Assembly (NCBI GenBank): GCA_022508965.1
Contig: JAFLUD010000010.1
Coordinates: 1-36,895 of the forward strand
Length of the DNA stretch: 36,895 nucleotides
Reading direction: 5' to 3'
From: Oscillospiraceae bacterium
Lineage (GTDB): Bacteria > Bacillota > Clostridia > Oscillospirales > Ruminococcaceae
In this document: positions 7,040 to 15,532 of the stretch, one piece after another
Layout: each line of letters starts with the position of its first letter
Numbering within the stretch: the first letter of the stretch is position 1
Notes under the pieces: model-generated
The model's input: the letters and a program-made list of their open reading frames with translations, nothing else
Database searches by the model: none
Told to the model about the DNA's origin: nothing
Translations under genes and position numbers: made by a program

Positions 7040-8788
7040 TATCGGTTTTGTGATCTCCTTTAACCATACGCGTTCTTCTTCGGATAAATGGGGGGAGAGT
7101 TCCTCGAAAACCATGCGCTGATAATCGTTGAAATACTCGATCTGGCGCGGCGTGAGCAGGCTTTTTTCCACGCCTGCGCTGTCGAACGGCACGAGCGTCA
7201 GCGGTGAGAATTTCAAAAAACCGTGCTCGGTTTTTTCGCATAACAGCAGGCTCTCATGGCGTATTCCGAACTTGCCCTCGACGTACAGACCAGGCTCGTC
7301 GGAGGTTATCATTCCCGCTTTCAACGGCGCGTCGCCGACGGCTCGCCAGCTTATTCGCTGCGGTCCCTCGTGGACATTTAAGAGAAATCCGACGCCGTGC
7401 CCGGTGCCGTGGTTGAAGTCGAGAAATTGCTTCCAGAGCGGTTCCCGCGCAGCGTAATCCAGCGTAGAACCGCGGACTCCCTCGGGAAACTGCGCGTGCA
7501 AAAGCTCGAGATGCCCCGCCAAAACAAGCGTGAACGCGCGTTTTTCGTCGGCGGTGAGTTCCCCTAAAACAAACGTTCGCGTGACATCGGTCGTGCCCTC
7601 GAGATAATGCCCGCCGGTGTCGCAGAGAAGCAGCCCGTGCGGCTCTATGAACGCGTTGGTGGCTTCGGTTGCAGAGTAATGAACGATCGCGGCGTGTTCT
7701 CCGAACGCCATGATCGGCGCGAAGCTCTGACCGAGGTAATTTACACCCAGCTCGCGGAATTCTTCCAGCTTTTCGGCGGCGGAAAGCTCGGTGATTTTTT
7801 CGCTTTGTACCGCGGTTTTCAGCCACTTCATAAACCTCGTAAGCGCGATGCCGTCCTTCAGATGCGCGGTTTTTTCGGCGGCGATCTCGGCGGCGTTTTT
7901 CACCGATTTCAGGAGCGCTATGGGGCTTGGTTTTTCAATTATTTTTGCGTTTTCGAGAGAGTTCAGGAAGCGGAAATTTACCGCCTTCGGGTCTGCCCAG
8001 ACGTTGCAGGAGAGCTCCTCCAGAGCGCTGTAAATGCTGTCGTATGGGAGTATCTCGATGCCGTCTTTTTTCAACTCCCGTGCAATCTCATCACTGAAGA
8101 CGGAACGCTCGGAAAACAGCAGGGCGCGTTCCTCAAAAACCAGCATGAAAGCCAGAAAAACGGGGTTGTATTCCACGTCGGCGCCGCGCAAATTAAGCGT
8201 CCACGCTATTTCGTCCAATGCGGAAAGAGCTAAGCAATGCGCGTTTTTTTCGCGCATTTTTTTGCGTATTTCTCCGAGCTTTTCGGCGCGGGAAAGTCCG
8301 CAAAGCTCCTCAGGGAAAGCGATCACGGGCTGTCGGGAAAGCGGGGGACGGTTGTTCCAGACTGCGTTTCCCTGGTCTTCGTCGGTCTTGAACCCAATGT
8401 TTTTTTTCGACAATTTTCTTTGCAGGCGGCAGGCGAATTCGGCGGGAACAGTTCTTCCGTCGAAGCCTAAAAATGAATTTTCGGGCATTGAATCCTGCAA
8501 AAATTGCTCGATCGTGGGGGTGTTCGGCTCGCCCGATCTCATGAGCGTGATCTCACTTTCGGAAAGCTCTCGCTCGGCTTGGAGAAAATATCTGCCGTCA
8601 GTCCACAGGGCGGCTTGGTTTTGAGTTACCACGAGCGTTCCCGCGGAGCCTGTGAAGCCGCTTAAATACTCGCGTAAGCGGAAGTGCGCGCCGACGTATT
8701 CCGAGCCGTGAAAGTCCTCGGTGCAGACAATGTATGCGTAGATTCCGCGAGAATTCATTTGCTCGCGTAACGCAGATATTCTATTCAT
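7037..8788 (-). CDS. Xaa-Pro aminopeptidase (aminopeptidase P, M24B)
   Basis: A 583-residue cytoplasmic metallopeptidase that removes an N-terminal residue preceding proline. The length fits the long (three-domain) aminopeptidase P subfamily: two creatinase-like N-terminal domains (about 1-290), then the pita-bread catalytic domain. The metal ligands are visible: aspartates in LLCDTGGHYLEGTTDVTRT, histidine in GTGHGVGFLLNVHEGP, and glutamates in TSDEPGLYVEGKFG and IRHESLLL. The ATG at 8788 lies 1 base after the pullulanase stop, so the two genes are translationally coupled. It is the last gene of the minus-strand operon and ends at the two-way terminator. Its link with glucan genes is presumably general nutrient scavenging. 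The function assignment is strong. Confidence 0.95.
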   Translation of the reverse strand: MNRISALREQMNSRGIYAYIVCTEDFHGSEYVGAHFRLREYLSGFTGSAGTLVVTQNQAALWTDGRYFLQAERELSESEITLMRSGEPNTPTIEQFLQDSMPENSFLGFDGRTVPAEFACRLQRKLSKKNIGFKTDEDQGNAVWNNRPPLSRQPVIAFPEELCGLSRAEKLGEIRKKMREKNAHCLALSALDEIAWTLNLRGADVEYNPVFLAFMLVFEERALLFSERSVFSDEIARELKKDGIEILPYDSIYSALEELSCNVWADPKAVNFRFLNSLENAKIIEKPSPIALLKSVKNAAEIAAEKTAHLKDGIALTRFMKWLKTAVQSEKITELSAAEKLEEFRELGVNYLGQSFAPIMAFGEHAAIVHYSATEATNAFIEPHGLLLCDTGGHYLEGTTDVTRTFVLGELTADEKRAFTLVLAGHLELLHAQFPEGVRGSTLDYAAREPLWKQFLDFNHGTGHGVGFLLNVHEGPQRISWRAVGDAPLKAGMITSDEPGLYVEGKFGIRHESLLLCEKTEHGFLKFSPLTLVPFDSAGVEKSLLTPRQIEYFNDYQRMVFEELSPHLSEEERVWLKEITKPI

Positions 8789-8789
8789 T

Positions 8790-10589
8790 TCAATTTATTC
8801 TCCTTGCAAAGAGTATCGAATATTCCGCACAACGAAGCCGATTTTCGGTGTATAGCGGCGTGGCGGATGCGCGGGTTTTGTCGGCGTAAATTTCAAAGGT
8901 TCCTTGCAGATCAATTGTGTACAATTGATTTTCGGGATTTACGATCAAGAAAAATTCGCCGTTTTTATTTGTGATCTTCAATAAAAATCCGCTTTCCAAC
9001 TGTTCAAATTCGCGGGCGTCGGGTTCTGCGCAAAGCAGCTTGCGAAGCGCTATCAGACCTTTATAATATTCGACGGTCTCGCGGTTTTCGGCGGTGCTGT
9101 TCCACTTTATACTGTTGATCTCGTCGGGGGAATTGTAGCTGTTTTCGACGCCGTTTTTCGTGCGCAGGAATTCCTGTCCCGACTGGAAAAAGACGATCCC
9201 GCGCGTTAAAAAAAGCAATGCCGCAGACATTCTGTCAGCCGCGGTTATATGCTCGTTTTCCGCTTGGTTGAGCGAAATTCTCAGCTTATCAAATAACGTC
9301 AGATTATCGTGACATTCTACATAATTTACTGTTTGATTTGAATTGTTTGCCCAGAAATCCTGCAAAAACTCTCCGGTGAGCGATTGGCGAATCGGCGACA
9401 GATGATAGTCGTCGGGGGCGCCGTTTACATAGCCGCGATCCTCCGACGAGAACACCGAGCCTTTCACCGCGTCGCGGAAGCTGTCGTTGAAAAACGCGAT
9501 CTTCGGGAGCATTTTCGCGTTCTTCAAAACCGCGCGATCCTGCTCGGGGAGCGCGCTTATGCCGCCTGTCCAGCCCTCTCCGTAGAGCAGGATCTCGGGG
9601 TTTATTTTCCGCAATCTTCGGGTGATTTTTTTCATTGTGTCTAGGTCGAGGAGTCCCATCAGATCGAAGCGGAAGCCGTCGAATTTGTACTCGCGCTCGA
9701 GGAATTCGAGGCTGTCCAGGATGAATTTCTGCGCCATTTTTCGCTCGCTGGCAAACTCGTTTCCGCAGCCGGAACCGTTTGAATACCCGTTTTCGCCGCG
9801 AAAATAATAGCGCGGGAATATTCTTCCGAACGCGCAGTCGTCCGCCGAAAAGGTGTGATTGTACACCACGTCGGCGACTACTCCGATGCCGTTTTTATGT
9901 GCCGCGGCGATCAGCTCGCGAAGCTCGGAAACCGCGTTGTTCTGCGAATAATAGGGGCTTGGCGCGTTGTAAAAGCGCGGGTTGTAGCCCCAGTTATATT
10001 CCGAGCCGCCGAAGTCAAAATCGAAAACCGGCATAAGCTGAATGTGCGTTATGCCGAGCGATCTTATATACTCCATGCCTGCCGGATCGCCGTGGGAATT
10101 CTTCACATTTTTTTCGCAAAATGCGAGGAACTTTCCGCGGTTTTTAAAGTTCGCGTTTTCGTCCATCGAAAAATCGCGCACCGATAGCTCGTAAATTATC
10201 GGATCTTTTCCCGATATCTGCGGCTGGTTTTCCCAATCTGCGGGGGCATTTTTCCGCATATCAACGACGATCCCGCGTTCTCCGTCGGGAGTCACGGCGC
10301 GCGCGTAGGGGTCAGCGGACTCTACCGTTTTTCCGTTTCGCGTGACGAAAAAGGTGTACCTTATTCCCTCAAGATCGCCGCTTTTGATATACTCGAAAAC
10401 GCCGTTTTTTTTGTTCATTTTCGCGGTGAAGATAAGCGTGTTTTCCGTATTATAAAGCCGCAGATCAATGTTCTTGGCAAATGGCTGCCAGACGCGGAAA
10501 ATGGTTCTCTTGGGAGAATAGACAGCACCTAGATTCCCCTTGAAAAAATACTTATCCGCGGTGGTAAAATCGTAATTTTTATTCTTCAT
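8790..10589 (-). CDS. pulA: Type I pullulanase (GH13 debranching enzyme)
   Basis: About 599 residues, the length of minimal intracellular type I pullulanases. It hydrolyses alpha-1,6 branches of pullulan, glycogen or limit dextrins. Residues 10-110 form a CBM48-like beta-domain (FRVWQPFAKNIDLRLYN). The GH13 barrel follows with FGGSEYNWGYNPRFYNAP (type I signature, usually YNWGYDP; the Asp is Asn here), GVVADVVYNH (region I), FDGFRFDLMGLLD (nucleophile Asp), ILLYGEGWTGG (acid/base Glu) and YVECHDNLTL (region IV). There is no signal peptide, so it acts in the cytoplasm. The frame overlaps the ttcA-like gene: ATG codons lie at 10595 and 10589. I prefer 10589 because a weak GGATG lies 5 bases before it. 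It works with the nearby 4-alpha-glucanotransferase on imported oligosaccharides. Confidence 0.95.
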   Translation of the reverse strand: MKNKNYDFTTADKYFFKGNLGAVYSPKRTIFRVWQPFAKNIDLRLYNTENTLIFTAKMNKKNGVFEYIKSGDLEGIRYTFFVTRNGKTVESADPYARAVTPDGERGIVVDMRKNAPADWENQPQISGKDPIIYELSVRDFSMDENANFKNRGKFLAFCEKNVKNSHGDPAGMEYIRSLGITHIQLMPVFDFDFGGSEYNWGYNPRFYNAPSPYYSQNNAVSELRELIAAAHKNGIGVVADVVYNHTFSADDCAFGRIFPRYYFRGENGYSNGSGCGNEFASERKMAQKFILDSLEFLEREYKFDGFRFDLMGLLDLDTMKKITRRLRKINPEILLYGEGWTGGISALPEQDRAVLKNAKMLPKIAFFNDSFRDAVKGSVFSSEDRGYVNGAPDDYHLSPIRQSLTGEFLQDFWANNSNQTVNYVECHDNLTLFDKLRISLNQAENEHITAADRMSAALLFLTRGIVFFQSGQEFLRTKNGVENSYNSPDEINSIKWNSTAENRETVEYYKGLIALRKLLCAEPDAREFEQLESGFLLKITNKNGEFFLIVNPENQLYTIDLQGTFEIYADKTRASATPLYTENRLRCAEYSILFARRIN

Positions 10590-11385
10590 AATCATCCAAA
10601 AAGCTATGCTCTCCGAGCGCGTCCTTATACGAAATTATGCGGTCGAGGCGGACGTTGTGGACGCTGCGGAATATGTTCTGCGCGACCTGCGGGTTTTCCT
10701 CGGAAAGCCGCGCTATCAGCCGCTTTACGAGCTGCCGCTTGGAGCCGTCCTGCTGCTTTGTAAGCCTGCACGCGCACTGCAAAAACCGCAGATCGTTTAC
10801 ATCTCTCCACGCTATTATGTCGCGCTCGCGCACGAAGTACAGCGGGCGGATTAGCTCCATTCCCGTGTAATTCTGCGCCTTTAATTTCGGAAGCATGGTC
10901 TGGGTCTGACCGCCGTAGATCATTCCCATTAAAATGCTTTCTATCACATCGTCGAAGTGGTGTCCGAGCGCGATCTTATTGCAGCCAAGCTCGCGTGCCT
11001 TGCTGTACAGGTGCCCGCGGCGCATTTTCGAGCAGAGAAAACAGGGGTTGTTTTTGGTGTTTTCGGTGTGCTTGAAGATCTCGGTTCGGAACGTCTCGAT
11101 CGGCAGTCCGAGGCGCTTTGCGTTGCTTTTTATGAGCGCGTAATGTTCCTCGGAATAACCGGGATCCATCACTAAATATCTCACTGTAACAGGGAATGCC
11201 GCGCGCTGTTCGAGATCGCGGAAGAGTTCCCCCAAAAGCATGGAATCCTTGCCGCCCGAAATGCAGACGCATATCTTGTCGCCGCTTTTGAGCAGGCTGT
11301 ATTCCTCGATCGCTTTGGAGAAATTTCGCGTTATCGTCCGCGCAAACTCGGTGTGAAGGCTGTTTAATACCGCGTTTTCGCTCAT
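10579..11385 (-). CDS. TtcA-like tRNA 2-thiocytidine synthetase family ATPase
   Basis: A 268-residue PP-loop ATPase of the TtcA/TtuA group, which adenylates a tRNA base for sulfur insertion. The PP-loop ISGGKDSMLLG lies at residues 42-52. Cysteines CFLC (115-118) and a further pair in LQCACRL near residue 205 match the iron-sulfur or catalytic cysteines of the family, and GHHFDDVIESIL is the typical second motif. The length is somewhat below E. coli TtcA. The gene overlaps malQ upstream by 4 bases (ATGA) and pulA downstream by 11-17 bases, so it is expressed with glucan genes although no functional link is obvious. It could act on another tRNA position; the substrate cannot be read from sequence. 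Confidence 0.88.
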   Translation of the reverse strand: MSENAVLNSLHTEFARTITRNFSKAIEEYSLLKSGDKICVCISGGKDSMLLGELFRDLEQRAAFPVTVRYLVMDPGYSEEHYALIKSNAKRLGLPIETFRTEIFKHTENTKNNPCFLCSKMRRGHLYSKARELGCNKIALGHHFDDVIESILMGMIYGGQTQTMLPKLKAQNYTGMELIRPLYFVRERDIIAWRDVNDLRFLQCACRLTKQQDGSKRQLVKRLIARLSEENPQVAQNIFRSVHNVRLDRIISYKDALGEHSFLDDYEE

Positions 11386-12866
11386 TGCTTTTTATCTCTC
11401 ATGTAGGTTACGGCGAGGTCTTTAAGCAGCGCGGCGTGCTTGGATTTTAGCTGCTTTGTCTGCATTCGCCAGCCCCAGTTTCCGCCGAGCGTGGACGGGA
11501 CGTTCATTCTTCCGCGCTTGCCGAGTCCCAGAATATCCTGAATGGGAATTACCGTCAGGAACGACGGCGATGCGTATGCCGCGCGGATCGCGCAGACGTT
11601 GAATTTATCGAACGTTCCCTTATTCAGGTAGCGCTTCGCCATTTTCTTGGAGGCGGCGTCAGCTTCCTTGAACCACTGCATGATCGTTGCGTTGTCGTGA
11701 GTTCCCGTATAGCAGACGGAGTTTTTCGGGTAGTTGTGCGGGAGGTGGTCGTTGTCGGAATTCTCGGGATTGAAGCCGAACTGCACAACTCTCATTCCCG
11801 GGAAGCCGCTTTCTGCGAGCAGCTTTTTCACGCTGTCGAAAATGTCGCCCAGGTCTTCGGCGATTATGCTTACGTCGCCGAGCTGCTTTCTGATCTCGTT
11901 GAACAGATCCATTCCGGGACCTTGCTCCCAATTTCCGTGCTCGGCGGTCTCGTTGCCGTAGGGAATGGCGTAGTAGGTGTCGAACGCGCGAAAGTGGTCT
12001 ATTCTCAACATATCATAGAGCTGCGCGGATTTCTTCACGCGCTTTATCCACCAGTCGTAACGGGTCTTCTTCATCTCCTGCCAATTGTACAGAGGGTTCC
12101 CCCAAAGCTGTCCGGTTTTTGAGAAATAATCGGGCGGAACTCCCGCGACGCGTTTGGGATTCAGGCGTTCGTCCAGCTCGAACAGCGCGGGGTTCGCCCA
12201 AACGTCGGAGCAGTCGGGAGAAACGTAGATCGGAATGTCGCCGATGATCTGTATTCCCTTGGCTTTGCAGACTCCGTGGAAGCGGTTCCACTGTCTGAAA
12301 AAGATGTACTGGCACCACTTTACGAAGCGTATTTCGTCCTTTAGCTCCTCGCTGTATTTCTCAATCGCGGCGGGGCGGCGGAGCTTTATGTCCTCCTCCC
12401 ACTGAGTCCACGGCTTGCCGCCGAATTTTCCCTTTAAGGCAATAAACAGCGCGTAATCCTCCAGCCACGAGGATTCCTCCAAAACAAACGAGGTGTAGCC
12501 TACGTCGTCGACGAATTTCGCGAACGCTTTTCTGAGCAGCTCGTTTCGTGTTTTGGAGATCTTGTCGTAATCAACATACTCGGGATCGGCTCCGTAATCG
12601 GCGTTTTCACAGTCGGACTTGTCGAGAAGTCCGTGCTCGCACAGCTCGTCTAAGTCGATGAGCAGGTGGTTCCCCGCAAACGACGAGAACGGCTGGTAGG
12701 GGCTGTCGCCGTAGCCGGTGGGTCCTATCGGCAATACCTGCCAATAGCTCTGCCCCGCGCTTACCAGCCAGTCCGCGAATTTTTCCGCTTCCTTGCCCAG
12801 CGTTCCTATGCCGTAGGGCGAGGGCAGCGAGGTTATGTGCATAAGCACTCCGCAAGTTCTGTTCAT
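11382..12866 (-). CDS. malQ: 4-alpha-glucanotransferase (amylomaltase, GH77)
   Basis: A 494-residue GH77 enzyme that transfers alpha-1,4-glucan segments between maltodextrins and releases glucose. The start RTCGVLMHITSLPSPYGIG is typical. Active-site motifs are complete: DIPIYVSPDCSDVWANP, LRIDHFRAFD (nucleophile Asp), SIIAEDLGD (acid/base Glu) and CYTGTHDNATIM. The length matches bacterial amylomaltases, and no signal peptide is present. GGAGGAGC lies about 6 bases before the ATG. It follows the yifB-like gene by 77 bases and overlaps the ttcA-like gene by 4 bases. Together with pullulanase two genes on, it gives a complete cytoplasmic route for debranching and disproportionating imported starch fragments or glycogen. 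Confidence 0.96.
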   Translation of the reverse strand: MNRTCGVLMHITSLPSPYGIGTLGKEAEKFADWLVSAGQSYWQVLPIGPTGYGDSPYQPFSSFAGNHLLIDLDELCEHGLLDKSDCENADYGADPEYVDYDKISKTRNELLRKAFAKFVDDVGYTSFVLEESSWLEDYALFIALKGKFGGKPWTQWEEDIKLRRPAAIEKYSEELKDEIRFVKWCQYIFFRQWNRFHGVCKAKGIQIIGDIPIYVSPDCSDVWANPALFELDERLNPKRVAGVPPDYFSKTGQLWGNPLYNWQEMKKTRYDWWIKRVKKSAQLYDMLRIDHFRAFDTYYAIPYGNETAEHGNWEQGPGMDLFNEIRKQLGDVSIIAEDLGDIFDSVKKLLAESGFPGMRVVQFGFNPENSDNDHLPHNYPKNSVCYTGTHDNATIMQWFKEADAASKKMAKRYLNKGTFDKFNVCAIRAAYASPSFLTVIPIQDILGLGKRGRMNVPSTLGGNWGWRMQTKQLKSKHAALLKDLAVTYMRDKKQ

Positions 12867-12943
12867 AAAATGCTCCTCCGTTTCCGGTATCGTTTTCCGG
12901 CGAATTCCAAATCTATCTTTTTAAATTCTTTCAATAAAAACAA

Positions 12944-14470
12944 CTATTTATCCCAGTATTTTCTGTCCAAACTTCGGAAGCTGATCGCTTGGGAAATGTG
13001 CGCCTTTTCCAAACTCTCGCTTCCGTCCAAGTCGGCGCAGGTGCGCGCTACTTTAAGTATCCTGTCATACGCGCGTGCGGAAAGTCCCAGCGACTCGAAC
13101 GCGCGTCCCAACATCTCCTCCGCTTCGGGGGACATTTTGCAGACCTCGGCGATTATGTCGGAGGTTATGCGGCTGTTGGATTTTATGTGAGTCCCCTTGA
13201 AACGTTTCGCCTGGATATCGCGCGCACGCTGTACGCGCTCGGCTATCGCCGCGGAGCTTTCCTGCGGCTTGCGGTTGGTAAGATCGCCGTAATTTACGGG
13301 CTTTACCTCTATCTGGATATCTATTCTGTCCAGCACGGGGCGGGATATTTTATGCAAATACGCGCTTACCTGGTTGGGAGAACAGGTGCACTTTTTCGTC
13401 GGGTTTCCGAAGTTTCCGCAGGGGCAGGGATTCATCGCGGCTACGAGCATTACCTCGCAGGGGTAATTCACCGAGCCGCTGGCTCTGGAGATCGTTATAT
13501 CGCCGTTCTCAAGCGGCTGGCGGAGCGTTTCCAATACCTTTCTGTCAAACTCGGGCAGCTCGTCCAAAAACAGCACGCCGTTATGCGCCAGTGAGATCTC
13601 GCCCGGGCGCGGGATACTGCCTCCGCCGATAAGTCCGACGGCGCTTGCGGTGTGGCTCACCGAGCGGAACGGGCGCTCGATCACCAGCGGCTCGCGCGGG
13701 TCGATCATTCCCGCGACGGAATGTATCTGCGTGGTCTCTATACTCTCGTCGAACGTTATCTTCGGCATTATCGACGGGATGCGCTTGGCGAGCATGGATT
13801 TTCCCGAGCCGGGAGGTCCGAGCATCAATACATTGTGCGAGCCTGCGGCGGCTACCTCCACCGCCTTTTTCGCCGCGAACTGTCCCATTATATCAGAGAA
13901 ATCCTCGAAGTGGCGGCTCTTACTTATCTCCGGCTCGTAGCGCGGCTCGGGAGAAAGCCCCGTGCCGTGTTGGAGGAATTCGATTATCTGCGTGATGTGC
14001 TCGGCGCCGTAGATCTCTATCCCCTCGACCACCGAGGCTTCGCGGGCGTTTGCCGCGGGGAGGAATATACGCTTTATTCCGCTTTTCGCGGCGGTTATCG
14101 TCATGCTCAGCGCGCCGTTTATCGGAGCCAGCCTGCCATCCAGAGAAAGCTCGCCTATGAACGCGGCGTCATCCAGCTTTGCGCCGATTATTCCGCCTAA
14201 CTCCATAAGAGCTACTATTATCGGCAGGTCGAACATCGAGCCTATCTTCCTAACGCTTGCGGGCGCGAGGTTTACCGTTACCCTGCCGTTCAGCAGCTTT
14301 AACTGAAGCTGACCCAGCACCGCGCGGATCCTCGCTTTGCTCTCCTGAACCGCCGCGTCGGGCAATCCCACCACGTCGAACGTCGGCTGCCCCGCGGATA
14401 TGCTCGCTTCTACCGTTACCGAAAACGCGTTCAGCCCGAACAGGCCGATACTGTTTACTTTACTGAACAT
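12944..14470 (-). CDS. YifB/ComM family Mg chelatase-like AAA+ ATPase
   Basis: A 508-residue protein of the YifB family. In naturally competent bacteria the ComM member is a helicase that promotes branch migration during uptake of DNA; the role in clostridia is not established. N-terminal domain: VNSIGLFGLNAFSVTVEASI and FDVVGLPDAAVQESKARI (a Lon-S5-like fold, 1-175). AAA+ domain: Walker A GPPGSGKS (218-225), Walker B GVLFLDELPEF, the AAMNPCPCGNFG loop with a following cysteine pair, then the C-terminal Mg-chelatase domain. I start at ATG 14470 (MFSKVNS) because AGAGGGATAGG sits just before it; an upstream in-frame ATG at 14488 has no site. It is the first gene of the minus-strand operon, with a promoter at 14595-14623 and a repeated leader element between. 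Confidence 0.93.
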   Translation of the reverse strand: MFSKVNSIGLFGLNAFSVTVEASISAGQPTFDVVGLPDAAVQESKARIRAVLGQLQLKLLNGRVTVNLAPASVRKIGSMFDLPIIVALMELGGIIGAKLDDAAFIGELSLDGRLAPINGALSMTITAAKSGIKRIFLPAANAREASVVEGIEIYGAEHITQIIEFLQHGTGLSPEPRYEPEISKSRHFEDFSDIMGQFAAKKAVEVAAAGSHNVLMLGPPGSGKSMLAKRIPSIMPKITFDESIETTQIHSVAGMIDPREPLVIERPFRSVSHTASAVGLIGGGSIPRPGEISLAHNGVLFLDELPEFDRKVLETLRQPLENGDITISRASGSVNYPCEVMLVAAMNPCPCGNFGNPTKKCTCSPNQVSAYLHKISRPVLDRIDIQIEVKPVNYGDLTNRKPQESSAAIAERVQRARDIQAKRFKGTHIKSNSRITSDIIAEVCKMSPEAEEMLGRAFESLGLSARAYDRILKVARTCADLDGSESLEKAHISQAISFRSLDRKYWDK

Positions 14471-14510
14471 AATTCCTATCCCTCTCATAATTATGTCATT
14501 ATTATACCAT

Positions 14511-14586
14511 AGCGGCGAGCCGCCGCGGGTTTTCCCAATATTGTGCAGAACAAATTTGTACGTTGATTGCTGTCAGGCTAATATGT
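14511..14586 (-). repeat. 76-base leader element, copy B (upstream of yifB-like operon)
   Basis: On the minus strand this starts ACATATTAGCCTGACAGCA, contains CACAATATTGGGA, and ends with the hairpin GCGGCGGCTCGCCGC. It begins about 9 bases after the yifB promoter -10 box, so it should be the first part of the transcript. A second copy lies at 23569-23644 on the plus strand. In the first 57 positions 44 bases are identical without gaps, and both copies end in a GC hairpin. No protein is expected. A second TATAAT (minus strand, 14506-14501) follows it without a clear -35. Confidence 0.8.
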
Positions 14587-14594
14587 ACACAAAT

Positions 14595-14623
14595 ATTATA
14601 CCATATTTTTCTAAAAATTGCAA
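14595..14623 (-). promoter_or_regulatory. Promoter of the yifB-malQ-ttcA-pulA-pepP operon
   Basis: Minus strand: TTGCAA (14623-14618), 17 bases, TATAAT (14600-14595), preceded by TGG as an extended -10. Transcription should start near 14588, at the edge of the repeated leader element. It mirrors the plus-strand rlmB promoter 41 bases away. Confidence 0.8.
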
Positions 14624-14663
14624 CGTAATTCCCAATTATTTTCACAAAAATTTGCTTTGGTGG

Positions 14664-14692
14664 TTGCAAATTTTTTTGATATATGGTATAAT
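14664..14692 (+). promoter_or_regulatory. Promoter of the rlmB-era operon
   Basis: Plus strand: TTGCAA (14664-14669), a 17-base spacer, and TATAAT (14687-14692) with an extended TGG. The expected start is near 14699, about 40 bases before the rlmB ATG. The hexamers and spacing are identical to those of the divergent yifB promoter. Confidence 0.82.
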
Positions 14693-14738
14693 GAATAATG
14701 TATTATTATAAATATGTCTAAAATTGCAAAGGGAATTT

Positions 14739-15482
14739 ATGGAAAAGGATATAAAGCAACAGATAATTTACGGCAAAAACGCCGTTTTGGAGGCGCTGAA
14801 CTCCGACCGCGAGATCGACACGGTCTTTGTTTTGAAGGGCGCGGCGCCAAGTAACATCGTCGCTGCCGCAAAAAAGCGCGGCGTTGTCGTCAAGGACGTG
14901 AGCGAGGAAAAGCTATCGGCTATGACGGGAAATTCAAAGCACGGCGGGGTCGCCGCGGAGCTTTGTTTGTGCGAATACGCCGAGCTTACGGATATTCTCG
15001 CGGAGGCTGAAAAAAAGGGCAAGCCGCCTTTTATCATAATCGCCGACGAGATCGCCGATCCGCACAACCTGGGAGCGATTCTCCGAACTGCCGAAGCGGC
15101 GGGCGCGGACGGCGTTATAATCCCGAAGAGGCGTTCTGCGTCGCTGAATGCCACGGTGTTCAAGACCAGCGCGGGCGCGGCTGCTTGGATAAAGGTCGCG
15201 AGGGTTGCCAATCTGGTGGACACCATCAAGACACTCAAAAAACACGGCGTCTGGGTTTACGGTATGGAGGCGGACGGAGTTCCCTACGACATAACCGATC
15301 TTTCGGGGGCGGTCGCTATCGTGGTCGGCTCGGAGGGCTTCGGGCTGGGGAGACTGATCCGCGAAAACTGCGACGAGGTGCTCTCGCTTCCGATGAGCGG
15401 GAGGATTAATTCCCTTAACGCCTCGGTATCAGCGGGGATACTGATGTACGAGGTCGTAAGGCAGCGTAGCGCTAAGGGGTAG
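14739..15482 (+). CDS. rlmB: TrmH/SpoU family rRNA 2'-O-methyltransferase (RlmB-like)
   Basis: A 247-residue SPOUT methyltransferase that methylates a ribose 2'-OH using S-adenosylmethionine; the RlmB group modifies G2251 of 23S rRNA. An N-terminal substrate-binding domain (IIYGKNAVLEAL, then about 75 residues) precedes the knot domain. Motif 1 is IADEIADPHNLGAILRTAEA, motif 2 is IVVGSEGFGLGRLIRENCD, and motif 3 is LPMSGRINSLNASVSAGILM. I use ATG 14739, preceded by AAAGGGA; an upstream TTG at 14724 is inside that site. It is the first gene of a long operon concerned with RNA modification and ribosome maturation. The exact target base is inferred from the family. Confidence 0.92.
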   Translation: MEKDIKQQIIYGKNAVLEALNSDREIDTVFVLKGAAPSNIVAAAKKRGVVVKDVSEEKLSAMTGNSKHGGVAAELCLCEYAELTDILAEAEKKGKPPFIIIADEIADPHNLGAILRTAEAAGADGVIIPKRRSASLNATVFKTSAGAAAWIKVARVANLVDTIKTLKKHGVWVYGMEADGVPYDITDLSGAVAIVVGSEGFGLGRLIRENCDEVLSLPMSGRINSLNASVSAGILMYEVVRQRSAKG

Positions 15483-15532
15483 GCTGCGGGAAAGACAGAG
15501 CTTAGGTATTTGAAATTTAAGGAGAGATCAAA

